Below, piece by piece: positions 53,784 to 61,472 of a stretch of 64,000 nucleotides of DNA. The notes beneath the pieces were generated by a model. That model saw nothing but the letters and a program-made list of their open reading frames with translations. It did not search any database and was not told the DNA's origin. Location of the stretch: the NCBI GenBank assembly GCA_039810585.1, contig JBDHXF010000020.1, positions 1 through 64,000 on the forward strand, in the 5' to 3' direction. The DNA is from JBBATK01 sp039810585 (GTDB taxonomy: Bacteria; Bacteroidota; Ignavibacteria; Kapaibacteriales; NICIL-2). Numbering within the stretch: the stretch's first letter is position 1; every line of letters begins with the position of its first letter. Both the position numbers and the translations under genes were made by a program.

Positions 53784-54563
53784 ATGAAAACGATACTACA
53801 AAGGGTAAGTGGTGCGTGCGTGTACGTGGCAAGTATTTTACTTTTTAGCGCGTGCGACTCTTGGTTTAGTCCTGTTGTCCCCAACGAAACAAACCGTTCA
53901 AGCATTGGCGCATTTGACAATGCCACAGATCCGTACCAGCTCGTCAATTTTAGCATCTCACTTCACGGCGTGTCATTGACTCGAAGCGACAGAACAGAAG
54001 ACAACGATGTACGTATCAATTCAACAGGATCCGAAAAAAGAGTGCATAAGGCTGTCGAGGCTCTGGCCAGTGATGATTTTATAGTCGAAAGTCCCCAGCA
54101 TTGGCATGTTGTGCCAACATACTCAATGGGGCATCCTATTCTACACGACGACTTCATCGTAGTTACCGCGCCGAAAAATTCAACACTCTATCAGTACCTC
54201 GTGCGATGTGAGAGATTAGATGGAGAAGCGCATCTCTATAAGATTACGTACAGTGCGGTTCTTGATTCAACAGTCAACACGGTTGTTGACAACCTTTCAT
54301 GGAACTGCCATTATAGTTATTATTTGAGTGTGAGTATCGATAGCGTATTCATTCCGCAGGACCATGGACTGAGTTATTCCATCGATATTCCAGCACCGAT
54401 GCTTGAACGGTCCTTGTCGGCGGAATATCTCTGTAGTGACAATACGACTAGTGTTTCGTCCGATAAACACCAGACTAATCACTACGTATACAGCTCACTG
54501 CTCTCAACATCCGTCCGTCCCGAAGCAAGCCTGCGTCTTCACTTCGATTGGAAAGCGCAGTGA
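53784..54563 (+). CDS. Hypothetical lipoprotein A
   Basis: This 259-residue protein has a lipoprotein signal with lipobox LLFSAC (C24), a short Ser/Thr/Asn-rich spacer and a beta-rich body with no recognised domain. The C-terminus ends LRLHFDWKAQ. The frame is open upstream to 53724, but the ATG at 53784 starts the signal. AT content is higher than in neighbours. It is probably a distant paralogue of lipoprotein B by layout (Cys24, IDIPA near the C-terminus, Trp-ending strand) and shares its upstream repeat. Function unknown. Confidence 0.72.
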   Translation: MKTILQRVSGACVYVASILLFSACDSWFSPVVPNETNRSSIGAFDNATDPYQLVNFSISLHGVSLTRSDRTEDNDVRINSTGSEKRVHKAVEALASDDFIVESPQHWHVVPTYSMGHPILHDDFIVVTAPKNSTLYQYLVRCERLDGEAHLYKITYSAVLDSTVNTVVDNLSWNCHYSYYLSVSIDSVFIPQDHGLSYSIDIPAPMLERSLSAEYLCSDNTTSVSSDKHQTNHYVYSSLLSTSVRPEASLRLHFDWKAQ

Positions 54564-54626
54564 ATGTTTGTGATAGCCACTTTATTCATTTCAATCAGGA
54601 CTCGTCTGGCCATTTCTCGGGTGCTA

Positions 54627-54642
54627 AGGTATTGCTAAGGTC
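54627..54642 (+). promoter_or_regulatory. AAGGT-N6-AAGGT direct repeat upstream of lipoprotein B
   Basis: The same 16 bases as at 53718, extended here to two copies of GCTAAGGT starting 11 bases apart (54624 and 54635). It ends 55 bases before the start of lipoprotein B. Spacing of one helical turn suits a response-regulator dimer site, by analogy only. Confidence 0.5.
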
Positions 54643-54696
54643 AGCCCTTTCATATATCCTCCATTTTTGTCTATTCACAATTATGGAAATAGAGAA

Positions 54697-55521
54697 ATGA
54701 AAAATCAACAAACGCGAAACTGGACAGTGGGTTGCATCGCAATGCTCAGTATGCTGGTTATGGCTTGCCAAAATCCGAATGCACCGACACAGGGGTCATC
54801 AACGTCAGCAAAGACAGGATCCGGCGAATCGATCGTTCGCATCGTCAAATCCGGTATCCCCTCACGAGCGGATTCTCCGTCCGTTGCCTCATCACAGATA
54901 GCCAATGTTCAGCTCAGAATTGCAAACTTTAAAGTTTTATGCACGACACTGAGTTCGTCCACCAGAACGACTGAAAGAGCCCATGGTGGGCTTGATATTA
55001 CAACCAACGACACTAGTGTGTCGACAGTTAACTTTCCCGTGCTTTCGTCTATGCCACTCATTTACGGAGGACACCTGAACGATAGCACATCATACTGTGT
55101 GTACTCCTTTATTAAGCGTAATTCCGCCAATTTCGATCCTAGAATCCTCTGCCACGACACTCTATTCTTCACGGCATCACCGAATAGTGAATTAGCATCA
55201 CTTCGTCTTGAGATTCAACATTCTTACTTATGGCAGGAAGTCATGACTAGCAGTCCGGGGGAATGGACTGCAGATACACTATGGTCTTTTACAATTCGCG
55301 ATATACCGGTGATGGCGAATCATGGTTTCGAGGAGAACCTATTGCTCGATTCGACGTTTCTTTCGACCCATTTGTCAGGATCTATGCAGGTTATCCGTTC
55401 TGCAGGTCAAACCTTTCACGATCCGTCTTGTGACAATTATCATTCATCGTCATCGATGCGTTCAAGTGCCTTGATCTTTACTCCGACAACCGAGCTCTCG
55501 CTTTCGTTGAAGTGGCGATAG
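54697..55521 (+). CDS. Hypothetical lipoprotein B
   Basis: This 274-residue lipoprotein has lipobox MLVMAC (C24) and a Ser/Thr-rich N-terminal spacer. The body is beta-rich with several Cys (CVYS, ILCHDT, DPSCDN) and ends LSLSLKWR. No domain recognised. Its start is the ATG at 54697, after AGAG. It probably evolved with lipoprotein A, which lies 133 bases upstream, and shares the upstream repeat. A half-site-like AAGGTATTG follows its gene at 55621. Confidence 0.72.
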   Translation: MKNQQTRNWTVGCIAMLSMLVMACQNPNAPTQGSSTSAKTGSGESIVRIVKSGIPSRADSPSVASSQIANVQLRIANFKVLCTTLSSSTRTTERAHGGLDITTNDTSVSTVNFPVLSSMPLIYGGHLNDSTSYCVYSFIKRNSANFDPRILCHDTLFFTASPNSELASLRLEIQHSYLWQEVMTSSPGEWTADTLWSFTIRDIPVMANHGFEENLLLDSTFLSTHLSGSMQVIRSAGQTFHDPSCDNYHSSSSMRSSALIFTPTTELSLSLKWR

Positions 55522-55904
55522 GGACGCTTCGTCATCAGTGAGGTAGAATGTTGTAGCTACGCCGTGGTCTTGGGATGTTCTGGGTTTAAATTCGCTTCTT
55601 CTAAGTCGCGGCTACTGCAAAAGGTATTGTTGTCATGCGTTGTCGGAGCAACTAACGAGAGGCGATTTTAAAATGTGACTATGGAGATGGGTGTTCCCAG
55701 CAAGATGTATCCTACCATAGTACCAACAAGCAGGCAAAGCCTGCACCTAAGAAGAATTCTGTCGAAGACGTCAATATGAAGTCACGCTGGAGTACAACGG
55801 GAGTGATGCTATGGATTGCATTGCGCGGGGCAATGCTCCAAAGCGGTGTCGAATGTGTAGGGGTACACAGTGCTCAGTAAAGTATTCTTTACAAGCGCTA
55901 TCAC
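55522..55904. other. 383-base gene-free region with three hairpins
   Basis: No gene is seen. Three perfect hairpins follow one another: GCATTGC-GCGGG-GCAATGC (55818-55836), TGTGTA-GGGG-TACACA (55854-55869) and GTAAAG-TATT-CTTTAC (55877-55892). They lie just downstream of phoD and may end or stabilise transcripts, although T-runs are weak. Confidence 0.45.
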
Positions 55905-57242
55905 TCATTGCTTCGTCTTCATGTCCTTGAGCGAAATCTCCTTGCTCCACATTTGTGTTCCGTTTGCATCGTAATCGCTGATCACCATCACACGATCTGT
56001 TCGGCTGCCTTTAAAATCCAGAAGGGCGTAATTGTGTTGTCCTACAAAGGTGCCCGAAACTCTATTCTTGTTTGGTTCATTGGCCGCCTTCGGGTTGGGG
56101 CCGGCAGTGAACGGCGAGGAAGTAATATCGTACAGGGGATAGAAGCCCTTGTCGTTTAGAATCGAGAGTTCGGTATGGTGGCGGTCGCCGCTGAGAAAGA
56201 CCACTCCGCTCACTCCTTCGGCGTGAATGGCGTCGATCAAGCGCTGACGTTCCTCGCCATAGGTGGCGTAGTTTTCAAATACTGCCTCGGAGTTCAGTAC
56301 CTGACCTCCAATGCACACCAGTTTGATGGCTGCGGTGGATGAGGCGAGGTTATCGAGTAGCCAATCAAACTGCTCTTTTCCCAAAATCGTTCGGTCGCAG
56401 TTCTTGCGTTTATCGGGTGAGCGCCACCAGCGATCGTCCAGCAGGAACACATCTACGTCACCAAAGCTGAAGTAGCTGTTGATACCGCGACTGTTGTTAT
56501 CCATGCCGTAGCGCGGGTTCGCCCAGAAGAGCTTAAAAGCGTCGAAGGTTTGCTCCTTGTTCCAGAAGCCACGGTCACAATCGTTGGGACCAAAGTCGTG
56601 ATCATCCCAAATGGCATAGTTGGCACAAGAGGCAAGTAATGGTTGCATCTCAGGCAGAGAACGTGTATGTGTGTAACGGTGCAAAATGCCACTGCGAGAG
56701 TTCCAGTCGGGTTCACGCAAGTACACGTTGTCACCCAACCACAGCGTAATATCCGGATGAGCGGCAGCCATAGCGGTGAAGATCTGATAATCACCGCCGT
56801 AGGGTGTGCCCGGACGATCATCGTCCGTTTCGTTGATGTAAGCGCAAGAGCCAAAGCAAATCCGAAACTGAGGAGGATCCGTGCGAAACTGCCACAAAGG
56901 AGGTGTGCGGAACGTTGTGGGATAGGGGCGCGATACTTTCGTGTCGTTGATAAACACATCATAGAAATAACGATGTCCTTGCTGCACGCTATCAGCCACA
57001 CAGTGAGCGGTAAAGGCCTCCGATGCTTCGGTTTGCACCACATTGGTACGATATCGATGCGAAGGCGCCAAGGAATCATAGTACTCGAAGTACACCTTGG
57101 CGGCAGCCGAGCTTTGAACCCACAGCATAGCCTCGTGCATTTCGGTATAGCCCACCATGGGACCGGATTGTAACAGGTTTTGGGCCTGAAGAGAGAGTGC
57201 CGAGAAGAGGAAGAAACAGACGGCGCATCGCAACGTTGTCAT
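55905..57242 (-). CDS. phoD: PhoD-like phosphatase/phosphodiesterase
   Basis: This 445-residue exported metallophosphatase of the PhoD family has a signal peptide ending LQAQ. The metal-ligand motifs occur in order: GSCAY, LWLGDNVYLREPDW, YAIWDDHDFGPND, and the C-terminal VVFLSGDRHHTEL. PhoD-type enzymes release phosphate from esters or cleave phosphodiesters. No phosphate operon surrounds it. A near -7 motif, TAATTTG, lies on the minus strand at 57286-57280 with a one-base-short spacer. Confidence 0.93.
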   Translation of the reverse strand: MTTLRCAVCFFLFSALSLQAQNLLQSGPMVGYTEMHEAMLWVQSSAAAKVYFEYYDSLAPSHRYRTNVVQTEASEAFTAHCVADSVQQGHRYFYDVFINDTKVSRPYPTTFRTPPLWQFRTDPPQFRICFGSCAYINETDDDRPGTPYGGDYQIFTAMAAAHPDITLWLGDNVYLREPDWNSRSGILHRYTHTRSLPEMQPLLASCANYAIWDDHDFGPNDCDRGFWNKEQTFDAFKLFWANPRYGMDNNSRGINSYFSFGDVDVFLLDDRWWRSPDKRKNCDRTILGKEQFDWLLDNLASSTAAIKLVCIGGQVLNSEAVFENYATYGEERQRLIDAIHAEGVSGVVFLSGDRHHTELSILNDKGFYPLYDITSSPFTAGPNPKAANEPNKNRVSGTFVGQHNYALLDFKGSRTDRVMVISDYDANGTQMWSKEISLKDMKTKQ

Positions 57243-57455
57243 AGAAGCAATTGTGATGTAAAAGAAAGAAGGCAGAGGACAAATTACGGCACGGGACGGC
57301 TGCGGAGTGTCATCTCATCGTGAACACGCGTAACGTGTGCATAAAAGGTCTGGAGTTTGGCATTGCTCTTCCTCCCGCTCTCTTTGAATAATGAAAAAAA
57401 TAGTGCAATTTGATCGTTCAGGGGGAGCAATGCTGATTTTGTGCCTTGGGACCGT

Positions 57456-58292
57456 ATGGATAAACTGACTTTTATACCCTCGGTAGTCGTCCTCACCATT
57501 ATTGTTGTCGTCGTATCAAGCTTGATACGCTCGATACTGCGTCGCTCGCGAACAGTGAAGCATTTGCGCGATGTGGAATGGTCGCGTGAGCATAAGAAAA
57601 TGAACCACGCCGTCGTTGCCTCACTACCTCAACCGGTTCAGCGCTATCTGGAGATGTGTATTCGCGAGGGGACAGAGCAGATCCGCTTTGCCACGCTGCA
57701 ACAGGAGGGCGAATGGCGTGCACTGTCCAATCCCGAATGGGGACGTATCAGAGCTCGCGCGCACTATAGTGGAACGATGCCCGGCTTGGTGTGGCATGCT
57801 AACATTCGCAACTCTTTCTGGAATCGCACCGATGCTCAACTCCTCTACGATGCTGGGCAAGGCAGCGGATTTGTGAAGTATCTCGGAATGATCACCCTCT
57901 TCGATCCCTCAGGCCCTGAAGTGGCCACTGCACTGCTCTCGCGTATTTTGATGGAAGCGGTCTGGTTTCCTACTTCCCTTATCCCCAGTGGCATGATGCG
58001 CTGGGAAGCTGTGGACGAGCATTCGGCGAAAGCGACAGTGCAGGAGCGAGGTCGATCGATTTCAGCGATGTTTTATTTCAACGCAAACAACGAAGTAGAG
58101 CGCATTGTCACTCGCGACAAATACCGCGATGCCGAAACGGCATACGAACGCGAACAGTGCACGATGTACTGCTCAGACTACAAGGAATTTCAGGGTATTC
58201 GTATTCCGACTACGGTTCGTATCGAATGGAATTTGGATGACGAGGATTTCGAGTACGCCCGATTGCATATCACGGATGCAATCTTTGAGTAA
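57456..58292 (+). CDS. DUF6920/DUF6544-like membrane-anchored protein
   Basis: This 278-residue protein has one N-terminal membrane helix (FIPSVVVLTIIVVVVSSLI) and a soluble domain with LPQPVQRYLEMCI, GEWRALSNPEW, TSLIPSGMMRWEAVDEHSA and YKEFQGIRIPTTVRIEWNLDDEDFEYARLHI. This resembles the DUF6920 (formerly DUF6544) family. Activity unknown. The frame opens at a GTG at 57441; the ATG at 57456 is preferred. It is divergent from phoD and followed by the S10 peptidase. Confidence 0.8.
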   Translation: MDKLTFIPSVVVLTIIVVVVSSLIRSILRRSRTVKHLRDVEWSREHKKMNHAVVASLPQPVQRYLEMCIREGTEQIRFATLQQEGEWRALSNPEWGRIRARAHYSGTMPGLVWHANIRNSFWNRTDAQLLYDAGQGSGFVKYLGMITLFDPSGPEVATALLSRILMEAVWFPTSLIPSGMMRWEAVDEHSAKATVQERGRSISAMFYFNANNEVERIVTRDKYRDAETAYEREQCTMYCSDYKEFQGIRIPTTVRIEWNLDDEDFEYARLHITDAIFE

Positions 58293-58380
58293 AGAACGGC
58301 AAGATTTCAGCAAGTGATTTTTTATTCGTGCCGCGCTGCGCGCGTCACAGCACAAGCGTGTCCACTAACCACATCTAGCT

Positions 58381-59868
58381 ATGGCTGATCAAAACGACGA
58401 ACAGAACAAAGGCGCGAAAGATGCCAAGTCCGCCGAACAATCTACCCGGCCCTCACCACCACCGCCGGTGCGCAAACAACACGCGATGCGCATTGGCTCC
58501 GGATCGTTGAAGTATGAATCGACGGCTGGTACAATGAAGTTGGAGACGGATGACGGCAAGCATAAGGCAGATGTGTTTTACGTGGCCTACACGCTCAATG
58601 GCAACGAAGAAAAACGCGTGCAACGTCCCATCACCTTTGCCTTCAACGGTGGTCCGGGCAGCAGTTCGGTGTGGTTACACCTTGGGTCATTGGGTCCGCG
58701 TGCGGTGGTGATGGACGACGACGGCAATCCGCTTTCGGCGCCCCATCAATTGCGTGATAATGTTCATACCTGGCTGAAGTGGACGGATCTGGTGTTCATC
58801 GACCCGGTAGGGACCGGCTACTCGCGTACTGCTGCAGATGGCAAACGAGAAGAATTTCATGGTGTGATTGAAGATGCGGAATCGGTAGCGGAGTTCATTC
58901 GTCGTTGGACTGCCGAAAATGCCCGCTGGCTTAGTCCCAAATACCTCGCCGGCGAAAGCTACGGTACCACACGCGCAGCGGCGCTCGCGGACTTGCTTCA
59001 ACAAAAGCACGGAATGGCCATCTCGGGGGTGTTGCTGATTTCTGCGGTGCTGTCGTTTCAGACCATTGCCTTCCGTCACTCCACCGTCAACGACTTACCT
59101 TACATTTCCTTCCTGCCCGCTCTGGCAGCTACCTCGTGGTATCACAAGAAATTATCAGCGCGCTACCAAAAGAACTTCGATCTGCTCATTCGAGAGGCAC
59201 GCGAGTTTGCGGGCAAGGAATACTTGTTCGCGTTGATGACCGGTCACCGGCTCAGCACAGCCGAACGCCAAGCCGTTGCCGATCGAGTAGCCGAGCTAAC
59301 CGGTCTAAGCGCTGAGTACGTGCTGTCTTGCAACCTGCGCGTGGATGCCATGCGCTACATGAAAGAGCTGCGTCGCTCCGAACGATTGGTGGTTGGACGA
59401 CTAGATTCACGCTTTACCGGACACGATTCCGACGCCGCCGGCGAAATGCCGGATGCTGACCCGAGCTATTCCAATATTACCGGCATTTATACGGCAGGAA
59501 TTTACGACTACCTACGCCGCGAACTTGGCTACGAAACTCCAATGACCTACGAAGTGCTCACTCCCAAAGTCCATCCTTGGAAATGGGGTGATGCCGATCA
59601 AGGCTATCTTAATGTTGCATCCAATCTCGCCTCAGCCATGCGCAGCAATGCCCATATGAAGGTGTTTGTTGCCAATGGCTTTTTTGATCTTGCCACTCCC
59701 TTCTTTGCCACCGAGCTGACCTTGGATCACATGGAAGTGGAGACGTCGGTGTTGCGCGAGCGAGTGACGATGAAGTACTACATGGCAGGACATATGATGT
59801 ATATTCATCAAGCTTCTCTCAAACAATTCACGCGTGATGTGGAAGCTTTCTATAAAAACAATCACTGA
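58381..59868 (+). CDS. S10 family serine carboxypeptidase
   Basis: This 495-residue serine carboxypeptidase of the S10 family has the catalytic serine S193 in GESYG, preceded by FNGGPGSSSVWLHLG (oxyanion region), with the aspartate region NGFFDLATPF and the histidine GHMMYIH. Residues 1-35 are hydrophilic, with a PSPPPP run and no clear signal peptide, which is unusual for a family whose bacterial members are usually exported. It may be cytoplasmic or use another route. It converges on the GNAT gene. Confidence 0.9.
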   Translation: MADQNDEQNKGAKDAKSAEQSTRPSPPPPVRKQHAMRIGSGSLKYESTAGTMKLETDDGKHKADVFYVAYTLNGNEEKRVQRPITFAFNGGPGSSSVWLHLGSLGPRAVVMDDDGNPLSAPHQLRDNVHTWLKWTDLVFIDPVGTGYSRTAADGKREEFHGVIEDAESVAEFIRRWTAENARWLSPKYLAGESYGTTRAAALADLLQQKHGMAISGVLLISAVLSFQTIAFRHSTVNDLPYISFLPALAATSWYHKKLSARYQKNFDLLIREAREFAGKEYLFALMTGHRLSTAERQAVADRVAELTGLSAEYVLSCNLRVDAMRYMKELRRSERLVVGRLDSRFTGHDSDAAGEMPDADPSYSNITGIYTAGIYDYLRRELGYETPMTYEVLTPKVHPWKWGDADQGYLNVASNLASAMRSNAHMKVFVANGFFDLATPFFATELTLDHMEVETSVLRERVTMKYYMAGHMMYIHQASLKQFTRDVEAFYKNNH

Positions 59869-59900
59869 TTGTTCTTCTACGACATGCACTGATTGGTGTG

Positions 59901-60461
59901 CTACGTCAACCACAGATCGTTATAGGCAGGGTTGATAAGGGCTAGACGCAGGTGGTCTTCCCACACACCGTTAATACACAGGTAGCGCGGCGAATAGCCT
60001 TCGCGCTCAAATCCTAGAGATTGCGCTAACGCAAGTGAGCGCTGATTGTGAGGCATGATGTTGGCCTCAAGACGGTGGAGACGTAAGTCCGCAAAGGCCA
60101 GCGCAATGACTGTCAGCAGGGCTTCGCGCATAAGACCTTTACCCTGATGTGCCTTGTCAATTTTATAGCCCAGGAAGGCTGAGTGGAATACGCCGCGCAC
60201 GATGTTGCTCAAGCCAACGTCGCCTATCACATCCGATGCCGCTCCCTTTCGTGCCAAGAAGTATCGGTACGAACGCTTGCCCTGTTGCTCACGATACTCG
60301 GCCGCTAAGCGGTATTCTTGCGCGTCGATGCTAAGCCAGTTAGCTGGCCGACGCGGTACCCAGGGAGCAAAGAATTGTTCGTTGCGTTGCTCGTAGTCCA
60401 CCACAGACTGAAGACGCACCTCGTGCGGATCGAAAAGATATAAATGCTCGCTCTGCACCAT
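59901..60461 (-). CDS. GNAT family N-acetyltransferase (RimJ/RimL type)
   Basis: This 186-residue acetyltransferase is of the RimJ/RimL type. The GNAT fold shows SAFLGYKIDKAHQGKGLMREAL, the acetyl-CoA-binding QGKG.G-like loop, followed by ALAFADLRLHRLEANIMPHNQRSLALAQSLGFEREGYSPRYL. It probably acetylates a protein N-terminus or small molecule; ribosomal L7/L12 or S5 are the usual targets of RimL/RimJ. The ATG at 60461 is preferred to a longer frame. It converges on the S10 peptidase. Confidence 0.92.
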   Translation of the reverse strand: MVQSEHLYLFDPHEVRLQSVVDYEQRNEQFFAPWVPRRPANWLSIDAQEYRLAAEYREQQGKRSYRYFLARKGAASDVIGDVGLSNIVRGVFHSAFLGYKIDKAHQGKGLMREALLTVIALAFADLRLHRLEANIMPHNQRSLALAQSLGFEREGYSPRYLCINGVWEDHLRLALINPAYNDLWLT

Positions 60462-60656
60462 GGGTCGACAGCTGTAGTAGCAAATGCACAAACCTCTGCT
60501 GAGCAAAAATACTCCACGCCGATGTTGACCTGCACGTGAAGTTGCCTTAGGGTGAATTCGATGTGCAGTCTTTGCATGTGTAGTTAGCAGTACTATGGCT
60601 GTTGTTGATGCTCACAATAAAACTTGAGCAATGCGTTCGCTACGGTGCAACGATTC

Positions 60657-60743
60657 TTAGAATGGGTGGTAGCCGGAACAAAGAAAGAGCATTCCGACAA
60701 TGATAAAAGCCATCCAGGCTATCGAGGTAGTAAAGCGGTTCAT
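60657..60743 (-). CDS. 28-residue single-pass membrane protein
   Basis: A tiny gene encodes MNRFTTSIAWMAFIIVGMLF followed by LCSGYHPF. A GAGGAG ribosome site precedes the ATG, and the peptide is one hydrophobic helix. Its first 13 residues closely match the gene at 61127-61303 (MNRFTSSFAWMAF), with different codons. That repeat of protein but not DNA sequence supports real translation. Function unknown; it could be a small membrane modulator, toxin or assembly factor. Confidence 0.6.
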   Translation of the reverse strand: MNRFTTSIAWMAFIIVGMLFLCSGYHPF

Positions 60744-61126
60744 GGTACACTCCTCGTAATGGGAAACATGCTTTAGAGAGTAGATGCTTCCTGGTCACAA
60801 AGAGTTACAAGGCATTCAAACATACGCTTGCATTGATGCGAGGTCCACGTTTTAGGTACGCGACCTCGAATGCAGTGCCGGTGCGTCATCCGCGCGCGCA
60901 GCGCAGGGCGGATGAAGATGAAGAGTCTGAGACATCCTTTATTGAGAGGACTGATACGGAGATGGAGAGCCGGTGTTGAGACAGAGCAGCGTGCCATTCC
61001 GACCGAGTGAATGGCCGGATCGCTTGATGCTGAGAGAAGCAGCGGGCATGCGGGCGGAGGGAGACTGTCTTTCCACTGGCGTGGCGTTCTGACAACAACA
61101 AGCGATCCGGTAATTCTTAGGACTCA
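60744..61126. other. 383-base gap between the two small membrane genes
   Basis: No convincing gene is seen. A long imperfect hairpin, TCATCCGC/GCGGATGA (60886-60893 with 60908-60915), with GCGC-GCA-GCGC inside, lies here. Other content is unremarkable; the start of the 58-residue gene's terminator could lie in it. Confidence 0.4.
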
Positions 61127-61303
61127 TCACGGCGCACGATGTCCGCCATCCAACACTACGTTTTTCACAACAGTATGCGTAGTGGAAGATGTTGTGTTTT
61201 GGCTATCGTGATTGCGAAAGTGGGTGTCGACTTCAGTGAAGAGGGCCAGGATGGCCATAGTGAGAAAGGCCATCCATGCGAAGGAAGAGGTGAAGCGGTT
61301 CAT
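61127..61303 (-). CDS. 58-residue membrane protein, paralogue of the 28-residue one
   Basis: This protein starts MNRFTSSFAWMAFLTMAILALF, a single membrane helix, then a polar tail with HFRNHDSQNTTSSTTHTVVKNVV. AAGGAG lies upstream of the ATG at 61303; the frame continues further upstream, but the matching N-terminus and ribosome site fix this start. The N-terminus matches the 28-residue protein at 60657-60743. The tail length sets the two apart. Function unknown. Confidence 0.62.
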   Translation of the reverse strand: MNRFTSSFAWMAFLTMAILALFTEVDTHFRNHDSQNTTSSTTHTVVKNVVLDGGHRAP

Positions 61304-61438
61304 GATGAACTCCTTACAACAATGGAACTTTGTACGCCTAAACAACACGAGGAATGTTGGGAAGTTCAACGCCTAAGCGTTAAGGCAAGGTTAAAGACGG
61401 ACCCGAGCCGATGGCTCTCGGTGTCTGCGAAAAAGGCA

Positions 61439-61446
61439 TATTTTTG
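61439..61446 (+). promoter_or_regulatory. -7 promoter element for the paaN-like gene
   Basis: TATTTTTG matches TAnnTTTG and lies 27 bases before the ATG at 61473. No clear -33 partner is visible. Confidence 0.45.
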
Positions 61447-61472
61447 TAGTCCACTACTCTCGAAATCTTCCT

